Shown here: positions 1 through 5,464 of the stretch, piece after piece
How positions within the stretch are numbered: position 1 is the stretch's first letter
Layout: each line of letters opens with the position of its first letter
Source: a virus
DNA: 36,003 bases
Reading direction: 5' to 3' (one strand)
IMG/VR virus record: IMGVR_UViG_3300044302_000228
Location: 1 to 36,003 of that record
Notes under the pieces: generated by a model
The model's database searches: none
Seen by the model: the letters and a program-made list of their open reading frames with translations, nothing else
Told to the model about the DNA's origin: nothing
Program-made: the position numbers and the translations under genes

Positions 1-63
1 ATTAATTTGATGATCATATTGTAGTTGTAATGCATTGATAGTATTTTGATATATAGTAGTCAT
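1..63 (-). CDS. N-terminal fragment (duplicate) of the first minus-strand gene
   Basis: This is the start of the 197-residue hypothetical protein described at 35407-36000, repeated because the two window ends overlap. Its ATG is at 63-61. It should not be counted as a second gene. Confidence 0.8.
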   Translation of the reverse strand, partial: MTTIYQNTINALQLQYDHQIN

Positions 64-64
64 T
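1..64. repeat. Left copy of 64-bp terminal direct repeat
   Basis: These 64 bases are identical to 35938-36001. On the minus strand they repeat the first 21 codons of the gene at 35407-36000, including its start codon at 63-61. The base after the repeat differs between the copies (g at 65, a at 36002). The left copy is followed by a good ribosome binding site for that gene, so the left copy shows its true upstream context. The simplest reading is an assembly overlap of a circular or circularly permuted genome. A short true terminal repeat is the alternative. Confidence 0.95.
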
Positions 65-70
65 GTGTAA

Positions 71-75
71 CTCCT
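71..75 (-). promoter_or_regulatory. Ribosome binding site of the gene that wraps round the ends
   Basis: The minus strand reads AGGAG at 75-71, seven bases before the ATG at 63-61. At the right end the same ATG is preceded only by two unmatched bases. This Shine-Dalgarno site decides the start of the 197-residue gene and supports joining the two ends. Confidence 0.75.
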
Positions 76-93
76 TTGTGTTACTATTTGTTT

Positions 94-125
94 GTGAGCT
101 TTTCTCACAGTCTTGCAAAGCAAGA
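94..125. repeat. Tandem-hairpin element, copy A
   Basis: GTGAG (94-98) pairs with CTCAC (104-108) around a 5-base loop. TCTTGC (111-116) then pairs with GCAAGA (120-125) around AAA. A related element lies in the same orientation at 1060-1092. Fifteen bases, AG(Y)CTTGCAA(R)GCAA, match at all but two positions, and the first hairpin keeps its 5-bp stem with one compensatory change (T-A here, A-T there). The copies flank terS. The role is unknown: it could be a DNA site or a processing or leader structure. Confidence 0.5.
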
Positions 126-173
126 GAGCAGCTTAGATAATCTTAGTCAACACCATCATATAAGGATAATCGT

Positions 174-202
174 TCGTGGACAGAGCGTGAAACGCTCGTG
201 GA
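174..202. repeat. Direct repeats TCGTGGA flanking a perfect inverted repeat
   Basis: TCGTGGA occurs at 174-180 and 196-202, 22 bp apart start to start, or about two helical turns. Between them, overlapping the second repeat, lies the perfect inverted repeat GAGCGT (183-188), GAA, ACGCTC (192-197). The site lies in the untranslated region between the divergent operons. It looks like a regulator-binding or replication site, but no binding partner can be named. Confidence 0.45.
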
Positions 203-212
203 TCCATGAACT

Positions 213-218
213 ATTATA
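213..218 (-). promoter_or_regulatory. Possible -10 element of the leftward (early) operon
   Basis: The minus strand reads a perfect TATAAT at 218-213. No convincing -35 box lies 16-18 bases upstream, so this is weak. If used, transcription would start near 206 and give a leader of about 140 nt that carries the hairpins at 197-183, 125-111 and 108-94 before the first start codon at 63. Confidence 0.25.
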
Positions 219-396
219 TTCAAGCAAATGCGTGTTTACTTGGATTAGCTTAGCTGTTATCATGTTTATTAGACATAAGAGATTTATTTATTTTTCTCAC
301 TATTACTAATATCCATATTAACATAATTATTATTATTATACTCATTCTTACCTCTATTCACTTAATTCATCTTTTATCCCCTATACACCTCTCACA

Positions 397-461
397 CTAG
401 CCCAGATCGAAGCCCGTTAGGGTGCAGACCTTGGCTGCACTTTAGCGAGAGCTGGAACTAG
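397..461 (+). ncRNA. GC-rich structured RNA candidate upstream of terS
   Basis: Read as plus-strand RNA, 415-427 pairs with 435-447 in 13 consecutive pairs. Three of these are G-U pairs that would be mismatches on the other strand. They close a 7-base loop. An outer helix pairs 397-400 with 458-461 and 402-405 with 452-455, with a small internal loop. By my count 37 of 65 bases are G or C (57%), far above this AT-rich genome. No open frame or U-run follows, so it is neither a coding nor a terminator signal. A TATACA at 382-387 would start a transcript near 394, close to the 5' edge, but its -35 is poor. Function unknown. It does not resemble a tRNA. Confidence 0.45.
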
Positions 462-491
462 CTACATAACATCACAGGTATACGAATATGC

Positions 492-519
492 TTGACATGA
501 TTTTATCAATGATTACAAT
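492..519 (+). promoter_or_regulatory. Sigma70-type promoter for the packaging/structural operon
   Basis: A perfect -35 TTGACA (492-497) is separated by 16 bases from TACAAT (514-519), five of six bases of the -10 consensus. The expected start is near 526, only about 11 bases before the terS ATG at 537. The leader would hold just GGAAG (528-532). No phage RNA polymerase gene is seen, so host polymerase recognition is expected. Confidence 0.65.
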
Positions 520-536
520 TATCCAACGGAAGCGTG

Positions 537-917
537 ATGACGGATAATAATGATTTAACAGATAAACAAAAGGCACTTGTCGATACCATCGTATCAACAG
601 GGTGCAGTATTGTAGAAGCAGCAGAAAAGGCTGGTTACTCAACGAAAATCAGTAGAGATAGTGCAAGAGTAAGTGCATCTCGTACACTACGACTTCCAAA
701 AGTACAAAAGTACATGATGGAATGTGTGTCAAGAACGATAGGTTTAGGTGCAGTAACAGCAAGTAATAAGTTAGTCGCCCTTAGTAATGGCGCTAAATCA
801 GAGTACGTACAACTAGAAGCTAGTAAAGATATACTAGATAGAGTTGGACTACGAACACCAGACAGAGTTAATCACCAAGTAGTCGGAGATATAAAGGTTA
901 GTATCGATCTTAGCTAG
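537..917 (+). CDS. terS: Terminase small subunit
   Basis: A protein of about 126 residues that should recognise the packaging site and recruit the large terminase to viral DNA. Its N-terminal part (LTDKQKALVDTIVSTGCS, then EAAEKAGYS) has the helix-turn-helix look of phage small terminases. A helical segment follows, and the C-terminal tail is basic to polar. It is the first gene after the promoter at 492-519 and is separated from terL by small genes, as in many marine podoviruses. A GTG at 534 is in frame. The ATG at 537 is preferred because GGAAG at 528-532 lies 4 bases upstream and the N-terminus then reads MTDNNDLTDKQ. The family call rests on pattern and position, not on a search. Confidence 0.75.
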   Translation: MTDNNDLTDKQKALVDTIVSTGCSIVEAAEKAGYSTKISRDSARVSASRTLRLPKVQKYMMECVSRTIGLGAVTASNKLVALSNGAKSEYVQLEASKDILDRVGLRTPDRVNHQVVGDIKVSIDLS

Positions 918-1059
918 ACGAGAGGGTGGGGGTTAAAAACTACAGGTGTGTAGTAGTGATATATGTCATACACACAACAGAGTTAAAAAAAGTAAATCAA
1001 ATGTGCGTAGACAAATATATTTCTTAGATTTAAGGTAAATAGTCTTAAGAATAAACTAC

Positions 1060-1092
1060 GAGAGGGTTACTCTCATAGCCTTGCAAGGCAAC
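1060..1092. repeat. Tandem-hairpin element, copy B, in the 918-1107 gap
   Basis: GAGAG (1060-1064) pairs with CTCTC (1070-1074) around a 5-base loop. It is followed by the perfect 12-bp palindrome GCCTTGCAAGGC (1078-1089). It matches copy A at 94-125. It lies in the 190-bp gap after terS, just before the small basic gene at 1108. The rest of the gap also has GTGTGTA/TACACAC arms and no convincing promoter. Confidence 0.5.
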
Positions 1093-1107
1093 ATAAAGAA
1101 AGATTAG

Positions 1108-1245
1108 ATGGCTAAAAGAGGATTGTACGCTAATATAAATGCTAGAAAGAAGGCTGGTACATCTAGACCTAAGTCTAAGAGTACGGTGTCAGCCAAATCT
1201 TATGCCAATATGAAAGCTGGATTTCCTAAAAAGAAGAAAAAGTAG
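1108..1245 (+). CDS. Small basic phage protein (45 aa)
   Basis: A 45-residue, very basic protein that starts MAKRGLYANINARKKAG and ends in a run of lysines. Short proteins with the MA(K/R)(K/R)GLYANI start are common next to terminase genes in marine podoviruses, and their function is not known. The stop TAG at 1243-1245 shares its last base with the GTG start of the next gene, so the two are probably translationally coupled. Upstream AAAGAAAGA is a weak ribosome binding site. Nucleic-acid binding is an inference from charge only. Confidence 0.7.
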   Translation: MAKRGLYANINARKKAGTSRPKSKSTVSAKSYANMKAGFPKKKKK

Positions 1246-1493
1246 TGTCTACTCCAGCATGGCAACGAAAAGAAGGAAAGAATCCTAAAGGTGGATTAAA
1301 TGCCAAAGGTAGAGCTAGTTATAATAGAGAAACTGGTGGCAATTTAAAAGCTCCTACCAAGAAAAAGGGGAGCAAAAGAAGAAAATCATTCTGTGCAAGA
1401 ATGAAAGGTATGAAAAAAAAGTTAACTTCTGCAAAAACAGCAAGAGATCCTGATTCTAGAATTAATAAATCATTAAGAGCATGGAATTGTTAG
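1245..1493 (+). CDS. Small basic hypothetical protein (DUF6321-like)
   Basis: An 82-residue basic protein that starts at GTG, overlapping the previous stop (TAGTG). It opens STPAWQRKEGKNPKGGLNAK and continues GRASYNRETGGNLKAP. It has an RRKSFCARMKGMK stretch and a C-terminal half rich in K and R. I recognise this pattern from a family of uncharacterised proteins in marine phages (DUF6321, from memory). There is no predicted membrane segment. It may bind DNA or RNA during packaging, but nothing in the sequence proves this. Confidence 0.7.
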   Translation: MSTPAWQRKEGKNPKGGLNAKGRASYNRETGGNLKAPTKKKGSKRRKSFCARMKGMKKKLTSAKTARDPDSRINKSLRAWNC

Positions 1494-1575
1494 TAAGTGA
1501 ATTGAAATAATTTTTTATTTCTAATATAGTTGTAGTTTACCCTAAAAAATTTTATAACAAGAAGGAATGAAAACT

Positions 1576-1755
1576 ATGACTATTGATGATTTGACGAATG
1601 ACATGAAGCTACTTCAAGAAGAAGTAAAAGATATTAAAGAAATAAATAAAGTATTGATGAATAAATTAGATAAGGCCTATGAAGATAGAATAATGTTGCG
1701 TAGTCAAGTTTTAAAGTCTAAAGTAAATACAGAAAGTGAGGTCAAAAATGCCTAA
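1576..1755 (+). CDS. Small coiled-coil hypothetical protein
   Basis: About 59 residues, strongly charged and probably one long helix or coiled coil (LQEEVKDIKEINKVLMNKL). An in-frame ATG lies at 1567, but AAGGA at 1562-1566 directly abuts it. The ATG at 1576 has that site 9 bases upstream and is preferred. The last codons overlap the start of the next gene at 1748. Function unknown. Short coiled-coil proteins of this kind often bridge other proteins. Confidence 0.6.
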   Translation: MTIDDLTNDMKLLQEEVKDIKEINKVLMNKLDKAYEDRIMLRSQVLKSKVNTESEVKNA

Positions 1756-1867
1756 AGTTGGTAAAATGAAATTTCCATATACTGCTGCTGGAAAGAAAAA
1801 AGCAAAAGAAACAGCAAAGAAAAAAGGAATGAAAGTTGTCAAGCAAAGCAAAAAGAAAGGGTACTAG
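1748..1867 (+). CDS. Lysine-rich micropeptide (39 aa)
   Basis: A 39-residue protein, MPKVGKMKFPYTAAGKKKAK followed by more Lys-rich sequence and ending KKKGY. Short proteins with the MPKVGKxKFPYT start are widespread near terminase and portal genes of small marine phages, with no known function. It overlaps the previous gene by 8 bases and the following nuclease by about 32, suggesting coupled translation. The charge points to a nucleic-acid partner, which is inference. Confidence 0.65.
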   Translation: MPKVGKMKFPYTAAGKKKAKETAKKKGMKVVKQSKKKGY

Positions 1868-2423
1868 AGTAGAAAACGAAATAGTAAAACTCTTCCAAGC
1901 TGAAGGGTTTAATGCTAGACGACAACCTCTTTCAGGTGCTATTCAAGCATTTCCTCATGATGTTCAAGTATCTGATCTATTTGAGGGAACTAATATAGAA
2001 GTTAAAGCTAGAAAAAATGGCGAAGGCTTTGCCCAATTAGATAAATGGAAAGGATCTGCTGATTTATTAGTATTAAAAAGAGACTTTTCTAGTCCAATGG
2101 TATATCTTGATTGGGATTTATTTAAGGAATTTTTGTATGAGTATAGACAAAACAGACGAAGTAGTGAATCTGGAGAACAGACAACTGTTCAACATTTCTC
2201 TAGCAGAAAGACGGAAGCTAAGACAGATCGTAAAAAAAGTACATCTAAGATACCTTCCAGAGGATTTGATAACGGACAAGGAAGCAGACAAATTAATCGA
2301 AAGCCTTGGCCCAAAGATCAGAGAAAATTTGCTAAAAGTAGCGATAGACAAGAATCTAGTATAAATGGCACAGCTAAGTTACAAACCAGATGGCAATACC
2401 TTAAAGAACTTTCTAAAAGGTGA
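1836..2423 (+). CDS. Holliday-junction-resolvase-like nuclease (Hjc/PD-(D/E)XK type)
   Basis: Start TTG at 1836 is the first possible one after an in-frame stop at 1830, with AAGGA (1824-1828) 7 bases upstream. Residues 1-100 match the archaeal Hjc-like nuclease pattern: KGTRVENEIVKLF (conserved Glu), then PHDV (Asp), then IEVKARK (E-X-K) and ADLLVLKRD. Such enzymes cut branched DNA and would clear replication or recombination junctions before packaging. From about residue 101 the frame runs through the next gene and into terL. This tail is a low-complexity R/S/K/Q/T stretch that looks like out-of-frame reading. The natural protein may end near 2140, with the stop lost by mutation or sequence error. 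Confidence 0.65.
   Translation: MSSKAKRKGTRVENEIVKLFQAEGFNARRQPLSGAIQAFPHDVQVSDLFEGTNIEVKARKNGEGFAQLDKWKGSADLLVLKRDFSSPMVYLDWDLFKEFLYEYRQNRRSSESGEQTTVQHFSSRKTEAKTDRKKSTSKIPSRGFDNGQGSRQINRKPWPKDQRKFAKSSDRQESSINGTAKLQTRWQYLKELSKR
2137..2364 (+). CDS. Hypothetical protein just upstream of terL
   Basis: A 75-residue protein starting MSIDKTDEVVNLENRQL, with a mixed helical body (RRKLRQIVKKVHLRYLPED). The frame is open from 2107, but the ATG at 2137 has AAGGA at 2124-2128 in front and gives a clean N-terminus. Its TAA (2362-2364) directly abuts the terL ATG at 2365, so coupling is likely. Small proteins in this place are common in related podoviruses and may assist terminase, which is inference. 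It lies wholly inside the open tail of the resolvase-like frame. Confidence 0.65.
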   Translation: MSIDKTDEVVNLENRQLFNISLAERRKLRQIVKKVHLRYLPEDLITDKEADKLIESLGPKIRENLLKVAIDKNLV

Positions 2424-3882
2424 TGAGTTTTTTAGAGGTTTACGAGGGCCTGTAGGAAGTGGCAAGTCTGTCGCTTGTTGTATTGAGGTACTTAGACGCG
2501 CTCTCCAACAAGAAAAAAACCATCAAGGGAAAAGAAAAAGTAGGTGGGCCGTTATTCGGAACACTAATCCGCAACTTAAAACGACTACTATCAAAACATG
2601 GTTAGACTGGTTTCCTGAAAACGAATGGGGTGTATTCTCATGGTCAGTACCTTATACGCATAGAATAAATGTAGGTGAACTAGAATTAGAGGTCATATTC
2701 TTAGCTTTAGATAGACCTGAAGATGTTAAAAAGCTTTTATCATTAGAACTAACAGGAGTATGGGTAAATGAAGCCAGAGAACTTCCTAAGAGCATTGTAG
2801 ACGCTTGTACTATGAGGGTAGGTAGATACCCAAGTATGCGTGATGGTGGTGCATCTTGGTATGGAGTTATTGCAGATACTAACGCACCAGAAGAAGATCA
2901 TTGGTGGCCTATTATGGCTGGTGATGTACCAGTACCAGATCATCTCTCAAGAGATGAAGCTCTAATGTTAGTTAAACCTGAGAACTGGAATTTCTATACG
3001 CAACCAGCAGCACTATTAGAAGATAAAAATAAAGATGGAACATTAAAAGGATATAAAGATAATAAAAAATGTGAGAACAAAAAAAATCTTACAGAAAAAT
3101 ATTACAACAATATTATTAAAGGTAAGATGAAAGGGTGGATAGATGTTTATGTAATGAACAAACTAGGATCTTTAGAAGAAGGTAAACCAGTATATCCTAA
3201 CTGGAATATGGAAATACATTTATCTAAAGAAGATTTAGAGCCAGCTCAAGTACCAGTATTTATTGGTATTGACTTTGGACTGACACCAGCCGCAGTCTTT
3301 GGTCAAAAGCTACCTAATGGTAGATGGTTAATACTACAGGAGTTAGTATGTTTTGATATGGGTATAGCAAGGTTTAGTGAATTACTTAAACATGAGATAG
3401 CAAAGAACTATAGAACGCAAGATATTGAAGTATATGGCGATCCGGCAGGAGATTTTAGAGCTCAAACTGATGAAACAACACCATTTCAAATACTGCGACA
3501 AAATGGCATAATGGGTAAACCTACTCATAGTAATGATGTAGCTTTAAGAATAGAAGCTGTTGAAACCTCATTAGCTAGATTAATAGAAGGATCTTCTGGT
3601 TTTTTAGTAGATCACAGATGTATAAATCTTAAAAAAGGTTTTAATGGTGGTTATTTCTATAGAAGAATGCAGACTTCAGGCGATAGATATGATGAAAAAC
3701 CTATGAAGAATAGATATTCCCATGTTCACGATGCACTACAGTATTTATTACTAGGTGCTGGTGAAGGTAAACAGTTAATAGCTGGAAAAGCTAAAAGTCC
3801 AACAGTTGTTAAAACTAGAGGTTGGAGTATATTTGGTGATAAAAAAAGAAGAAGTGTATGGCAAAACAGAATGAATGGTTAG
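2365..3882 (+). CDS. terL: Terminase large subunit
   Basis: A 505-residue packaging motor and nuclease. The N-terminal ATPase has Walker A GPVGSGKS (residues 28-35) and a Walker B region ending VWVNE (about 132-136). The C-terminal RNase H-like nuclease shows the acidic residues expected: D303 in IGIDFGLTP, D359 in VYGDPAGD and D456 in HVHDALQY. The length is normal for the T7-like and related families. It translocates DNA into the prohead and cuts the concatemer. The start follows the stop of the 75-residue gene directly, and the 3' end overlaps the next gene by 25 bases. Confidence 0.95.
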   Translation: MAQLSYKPDGNTLKNFLKGDEFFRGLRGPVGSGKSVACCIEVLRRALQQEKNHQGKRKSRWAVIRNTNPQLKTTTIKTWLDWFPENEWGVFSWSVPYTHRINVGELELEVIFLALDRPEDVKKLLSLELTGVWVNEARELPKSIVDACTMRVGRYPSMRDGGASWYGVIADTNAPEEDHWWPIMAGDVPVPDHLSRDEALMLVKPENWNFYTQPAALLEDKNKDGTLKGYKDNKKCENKKNLTEKYYNNIIKGKMKGWIDVYVMNKLGSLEEGKPVYPNWNMEIHLSKEDLEPAQVPVFIGIDFGLTPAAVFGQKLPNGRWLILQELVCFDMGIARFSELLKHEIAKNYRTQDIEVYGDPAGDFRAQTDETTPFQILRQNGIMGKPTHSNDVALRIEAVETSLARLIEGSSGFLVDHRCINLKKGFNGGYFYRRMQTSGDRYDEKPMKNRYSHVHDALQYLLLGAGEGKQLIAGKAKSPTVVKTRGWSIFGDKKRRSVWQNRMNG

Positions 3883-4271
3883 TATATTTCTACGAAAATA
3901 GAGATTATCATAGGCATACTAAATTTTTTAAAAAAGGTTTTAAACATTGTGGAGTAATGGGTTATGATCCTGAAAAAAAAATATGGATAATATCAGAATA
4001 CTTATTCGGTAAATTAAATATAGAAATACTAAATGAAGAAGAAGTAGATAAAATATTTAGATTAATACAAATGAAGAATGGACACATATTAAAAGTGCCA
4101 ATACAAGATAAAATATCTAAGTTTCCTGTTATTATGGGATCATGGATTAAAGAGCATAGCTGCGTTAGTTATGTTCAACGATTAATAGGCTGGTCTAGGT
4201 TTTGGATATTTACACCTAATCAGCTATATTGTGCGTTGAAAAAGAATGGAATGTGTGAAATAGAACTATAA
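3858..4271 (+). CDS. Hypothetical protein, possible permuted NlpC/P60-type fold
   Basis: A 137-residue protein between terL and portal. It carries FKHCGVMGYDP (His30) in the first quarter and EHSCVSYVQRLIGW (Cys102) in the last third, followed by FTPNQLY. His before Cys in this spacing is the order found in circularly permuted NlpC/P60-papain folds (LRAT/YiiX-like). A cysteine peptidase, amidase or thioesterase activity is therefore conceivable, but this is motif-level inference. Proteins of this look recur at this place in podoviruses. It overlaps terL by 25 bases in another frame. Confidence 0.55.
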   Translation: MAKQNEWLVYFYENRDYHRHTKFFKKGFKHCGVMGYDPEKKIWIISEYLFGKLNIEILNEEEVDKIFRLIQMKNGHILKVPIQDKISKFPVIMGSWIKEHSCVSYVQRLIGWSRFWIFTPNQLYCALKKNGMCEIEL

Positions 4272-4273
4272 TT

Positions 4274-4495
4274 ATGGGTGCATTTCAAAAGCCAAAGTAT
4301 AGAGAAACTGCTGCAGACAAAGCAGTTAGAGAAGATATTGAAAGAAGAAGGCAAGAAGAATTAAAAACTCAAGCTGAGCTTGAAGCAAAAGAAAAAAAAT
4401 TATCAAAAAGAAAAGCAAAAGGAATGGTTGGTATGCGATCATTATTCTCAAGAGCTGGTGGGAAAGGATTTTTTCATGAAGGTAAAGAAATCTAA
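4274..4495 (+). CDS. Small charged hypothetical protein
   Basis: 73 residues. The N-terminus MGAFQKPKYRETAADKAV is followed by a charged helix rich in E, R and K (residues about 18-50), then MRSLFSRAGGKGFF. Similar short proteins precede the portal gene in many marine podoviruses and are probably minor virion or assembly factors. The exact role is unknown. It starts two bases after the previous stop and overlaps the next gene by 20 bases. Confidence 0.65.
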   Translation: MGAFQKPKYRETAADKAVREDIERRRQEELKTQAELEAKEKKLSKRKAKGMVGMRSLFSRAGGKGFFHEGKEI

Positions 4496-4610
4496 AGAAA
4501 AAGAAAAAATAAAATTAAATAACTTAGGTTATCCAGTTAATGATCCTTATGGTTTAATAGCAGCTTTTGTAAATGTTATTCCACCTATGACAGTATTTGG
4601 TAAAAAATAA
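4476..4610 (+). CDS. Small hypothetical protein (44 aa)
   Basis: 44 residues starting MKVKKSKEKEK, then a conserved-looking NLGYPVNDPYGLIAAFVNVI segment and a PPMTVFGKK end. The frame is open from 4380, but the earlier part is a shadow of the previous gene. The ATG at 4476 gives a compact gene that ends TAATG onto the next start at 4610. The central hydrophobic patch is too short and proline-broken for a clear membrane helix. Function unknown. Confidence 0.6.
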   Translation: MKVKKSKEKEKIKLNNLGYPVNDPYGLIAAFVNVIPPMTVFGKK

Positions 4611-5464
4611 TGGGAGATACAACTTCAACAAATACTAATGCTAATTCTGGTGGTGGAGGTAATAATAATCAAGGTGGTGGTGCTGCTGGTATGTCAACTA
4701 ATGAAATGAATACTGCACTTAGTGAAGAAACTATAACAAATAATCAAACGACTGCTGGAACAGGAATAGTACAATATAATTTAGGTATAAAACCTTATAT
4801 TGCTAATCCAAATGAAAATGCAACAGGTGGTAATGTAACTGGTTATTATTCTACAACTGGTAATCAAATGTATGGTGGTGCTGCAAGTACAGCTACTAAT
4901 GAATATTTAGAATCTATAGGAGAAGCAACTAAAGGCTCGCAAAATCCTGATGGTAGTTACAATTATCTACTTACTGCTAAAGGTTGGGAAATGAAATATG
5001 GATCTTACACACCAGGTCAAACTCAAGAAGGTGGAGCAATGGGTGATGGATCAAGTGGTATAATGGGTGGAATACCTATTTCTGAAGAAATGTTTGATTC
5101 ACAAAAAAAATTACAAATGATAACAACAGGAGCTATGGCTTTAGCTGGAGTACCAGTAATGGGTGCTGCTTTTGCTGAATATAATGCAAATAAATATTCA
5201 GATTATGTAAATACTTTTAATAATACATTGCAAAGTTCTACTTCTATGGCATCTTCAGGAAAAAGTGACAGTGGATCTACAAACGCTACAAGTACATCAA
5301 TGGCTACAGGAACAACAACAATAAATGATACTGGAGTAGATGGTGGGCCTTCTGAAGCAGCAAGATTAAAAAAATTAGCATTAACTAAAAAAACAGCAGC
5401 TTTAGATGCTAAAAGAAAATTATTTAATACAACTAATCAAACAATTACAGGAGCAATGGTATAA
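4610..5464 (+). CDS. Gly/Asn/Thr-rich structural-type protein
   Basis: 284 residues. The N-terminus is very rich in Gly, Asn and Thr (SGGGGNNNQGGGAAG). The middle has repeated GGN/GTG stretches. A hydrophobic Ala/Met-rich segment lies near residues 165-190 (MITTGAMALAGVPVMGAAFA), and a Ser/Thr-rich stretch leads to a basic C-terminal helix. No family was recognised. Its place directly before portal, with a TAATG overlap, suggests a virion or head-assembly protein. The hydrophobic segment might contact membranes during DNA entry, which is speculation. Confidence 0.6.
   Translation: MGDTTSTNTNANSGGGGNNNQGGGAAGMSTNEMNTALSEETITNNQTTAGTGIVQYNLGIKPYIANPNENATGGNVTGYYSTTGNQMYGGAASTATNEYLESIGEATKGSQNPDGSYNYLLTAKGWEMKYGSYTPGQTQEGGAMGDGSSGIMGGIPISEEMFDSQKKLQMITTGAMALAGVPVMGAAFAEYNANKYSDYVNTFNNTLQSSTSMASSGKSDSGSTNATSTSMATGTTTINDTGVDGGPSEAARLKKLALTKKTAALDAKRKLFNTTNQTITGAMV

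Noticed and set aside
46-309. 87-residue plus-strand frame in the left control region
   Set aside because: No ribosome binding site, unlikely composition (many Ser, His, Tyr, Phe, Cys), and it overlaps the minus-strand gene start, the repeats and the hairpins.
397-461. tRNA
   Set aside because: No anticodon arm, no T-loop pattern and only two stacked helices. The fold is not a cloverleaf.
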